Below, piece by piece: positions 62,701 through 64,000 of a DNA stretch of 64,000 bases. The DNA comes from Ashinkailepas kermadecensis (Eukaryota > Arthropoda > Thecostraca > Neolepadidae), in assembly GCA_034440615.1 (NCBI GenBank), contig JAOTOM010005102.1:807001-871000 (forward strand), read 5' to 3'. A program made the translations under genes and the position numbers. Each line of letters opens with the position of its first letter. Position 1 is the first letter of the stretch. The notes under the pieces are model-generated. The model saw only the letters and a program-made list of their open reading frames with translations, was not told the origin of the DNA and made no database searches.

Positions 62701-64000
62701 TAACGGGCCTGAGTGTGTTGTCGTGAACACATGGCGCATTAACGGGCCTGAGTGTGTTGTCGTGAACACATGGCGCATTAACGGGCCTGAGTGTGTTGTC
62801 GTGAACACATGGCGCATTAACGGGCCTGAGTGTGTTGTCGTGAACACATGGCGCATTAACGGGCCTGAGTGTTTTGTGAACACATGGCGCATTAACGGGC
62901 CTGAGTGTGTTGTCGTGAACACATGGCGCATTAACGGGCCTGAGTGTGTTGTCGTGAACACATGGCGCATTAACGGGCCTGAGTGTGTTGTCGTGAACAC
63001 ATGGCGCATTAACGGGCCTGAGGGTGTTGTCGTGAACACATGGCGCATTAACGGGCCTGAGTGTGTTGTCGTGAACACATGGCGCATTAACGGGCCTGAG
63101 TGTGTTGTCGTGAACACATGGCGCATTAACGGGCCTGAGTGTGTTGTCGTGAACACATGGCGCATTAACGGGCCTGAGTGTGTTGTCGTGAACACATGGC
63201 GCATTAACGGGCCTGAGTGTGTTGTCGTGAACACATGGCGCATTAACGGGCCTGAGTGTGTTGTCGTGAACACATGGCGCATTAACGGGCCTGAGTGTGT
63301 TGTCGTGAACACATGGCGCATTAACGGGCCTGAGTGTGTTGTCGTGAACACATGGCGCATTAACGGGCCTGAGTGTGTTGTCGTGAACACATGGCGCATT
63401 AACGGGCCTGAGTGTGTTGTCGTGAACACATGGCGCATTAACGGGCCTGAGTGTGTTGTCGTGAACACATGGCGCATTAACGGGCCTGAGTGTGTTGTCG
63501 TGAACACATGGCGCATTAACGGGCCTGAGTGTGTTGTCGTGAACACATGGCGCATTAACGGGCCTGAGTGTGTTGTCGTGAACACATGGCGCATTAACGG
63601 GCCTGAGTGTGTTGTCGTGAACACATGGCGCATTAACGGGCCTGAGTGTGTTGTCGTGAACACATGGCGCATTAACGGGCATGAGTGTGTTGTCGTGAAC
63701 ACATGGCGCATTAACGGGCCTGAGTGTGTTGTCGTGAACACATGGCGCATTAACGGGCCTGAGTGTGTTGTCGTGAACACATGGCGCATTAACGGGCCTG
63801 AGTGTGTTGTCGTGAACACATGGCGCATTAACGGGCCTGAGTGTGTTGTCGTGAACACATGGCGCATTAACGGGCCTGAGTGTGTTGTCGTGAACACATG
63901 GCGCATTAACGGGCCTGAGTGTGTTGTCGTGAACACATGGCGCATTAACGGGCCTGAGTGTGTTGTCGTGAACACATGGCGCATTAACGGGCCTGAGTGT
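59759..64000. repeat. 39-bp minisatellite, at least 108 copies, running off the window
   Basis: Unit CCTGAGTGTGTTGTCGTG, AACACATGGCGCATTAACGGG. Copies are almost identical for over 4.2 kb. A GGGCATGAG variant marks copies at about 59990, 60107, 60146, 60263, 60380, 60458 and 60536, and once more at 63677. Damaged copies lie near 61207, 62010-62050, 62250-62285, 62440-62465 and 62870. Because 39 is 13 codons without a stop in most frames, frames of 400-890 codons run through it on both strands; they are not genes. It starts about 0.86 kb upstream of the integrin ATG. Confidence 0.98.

Noticed and set aside
59642..63984. Open frames of 410-890 codons on both strands
   Set aside because: They are produced by a 39-bp unit (13 codons, stop-free in these frames). 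Opposite-strand and shifted frames are equally open, and no start context or splice site is present.
59759..64000. CRISPR-like array of short repeats
   Set aside because: Units are directly adjacent with no unique spacers; the same holds for the 34-, 38- and 62-bp arrays. The sequence context is animal.

Overview
The window is animal nuclear DNA, most likely from an invertebrate. Evidence: GT-AG introns, dense micro- and minisatellites, LINE, hAT, mariner and SINE relics, and no operon or ribosome-binding-site structure. The reverse-transcriptase relics look arthropod-like, but I cannot fix the species.

The one host gene I can support is the 5' part of an integrin alpha-subunit gene on the minus strand, transcribed from right to left. 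Five coding exons join in perfect phase: exon 1 at 58901-58744 (signal peptide and N-terminus), exon 2 at 34264-34122, exon 3 at 16416-16313, exon 4 at 1741-1621 and exon 5 at 171-110. Together they give 588 nt, exactly 196 codons, with GT donors and AG acceptors throughout. The protein reads as the first blades of the seven-bladed beta-propeller of an integrin alpha chain without an I domain (alphaPS2/alphaV/alpha5/alpha8-like). The rest of the gene lies beyond base 1. The introns are 24.5, 17.7, 14.6 and 1.45 kb.

Almost everything else is intronic or upstream repeat. Intron 3 (1742-16312) holds a 13-bp array, a large inverted-repeat element around a 30-bp minisatellite (3664-6015), a 49-bp array, a long CT tract, a decayed Tc1/mariner transposase and a 29-copy 76-bp array. 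Intron 2 (16417-34121) holds a TTAA-flanked element, a decayed CR1/L2-like LINE split by a TA tract, and arrays with units of 42, 57, 62, 45, 26, 35, 85, 101, 39, 38 and 18 bp. Intron 1 (34265-58743) holds a foldback structure, a hairpin-forming 29-bp array, a five-unit ~300-bp array split by a hAT-like insertion with a perfect 8-bp target duplication, a SINE, a nearly complete I/jockey-type LINE (48.67-54.3 kb) and a 34-bp array. Upstream of exon 1, from 59759 past the end of the window, is an array of at least 108 copies of a 39-bp unit.

The most unusual signal is that two exons of the integrin gene have their own splice acceptor plus exon 5' end tandemly multiplied. Exon 3 has five acceptor copies in a 43-bp array. 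Exon 2 has two truncated pseudo-exon copies in a repeat of about 85 bp. Most long open frames in the window are by-products of repeat units whose length is a multiple of three, and are not genes.
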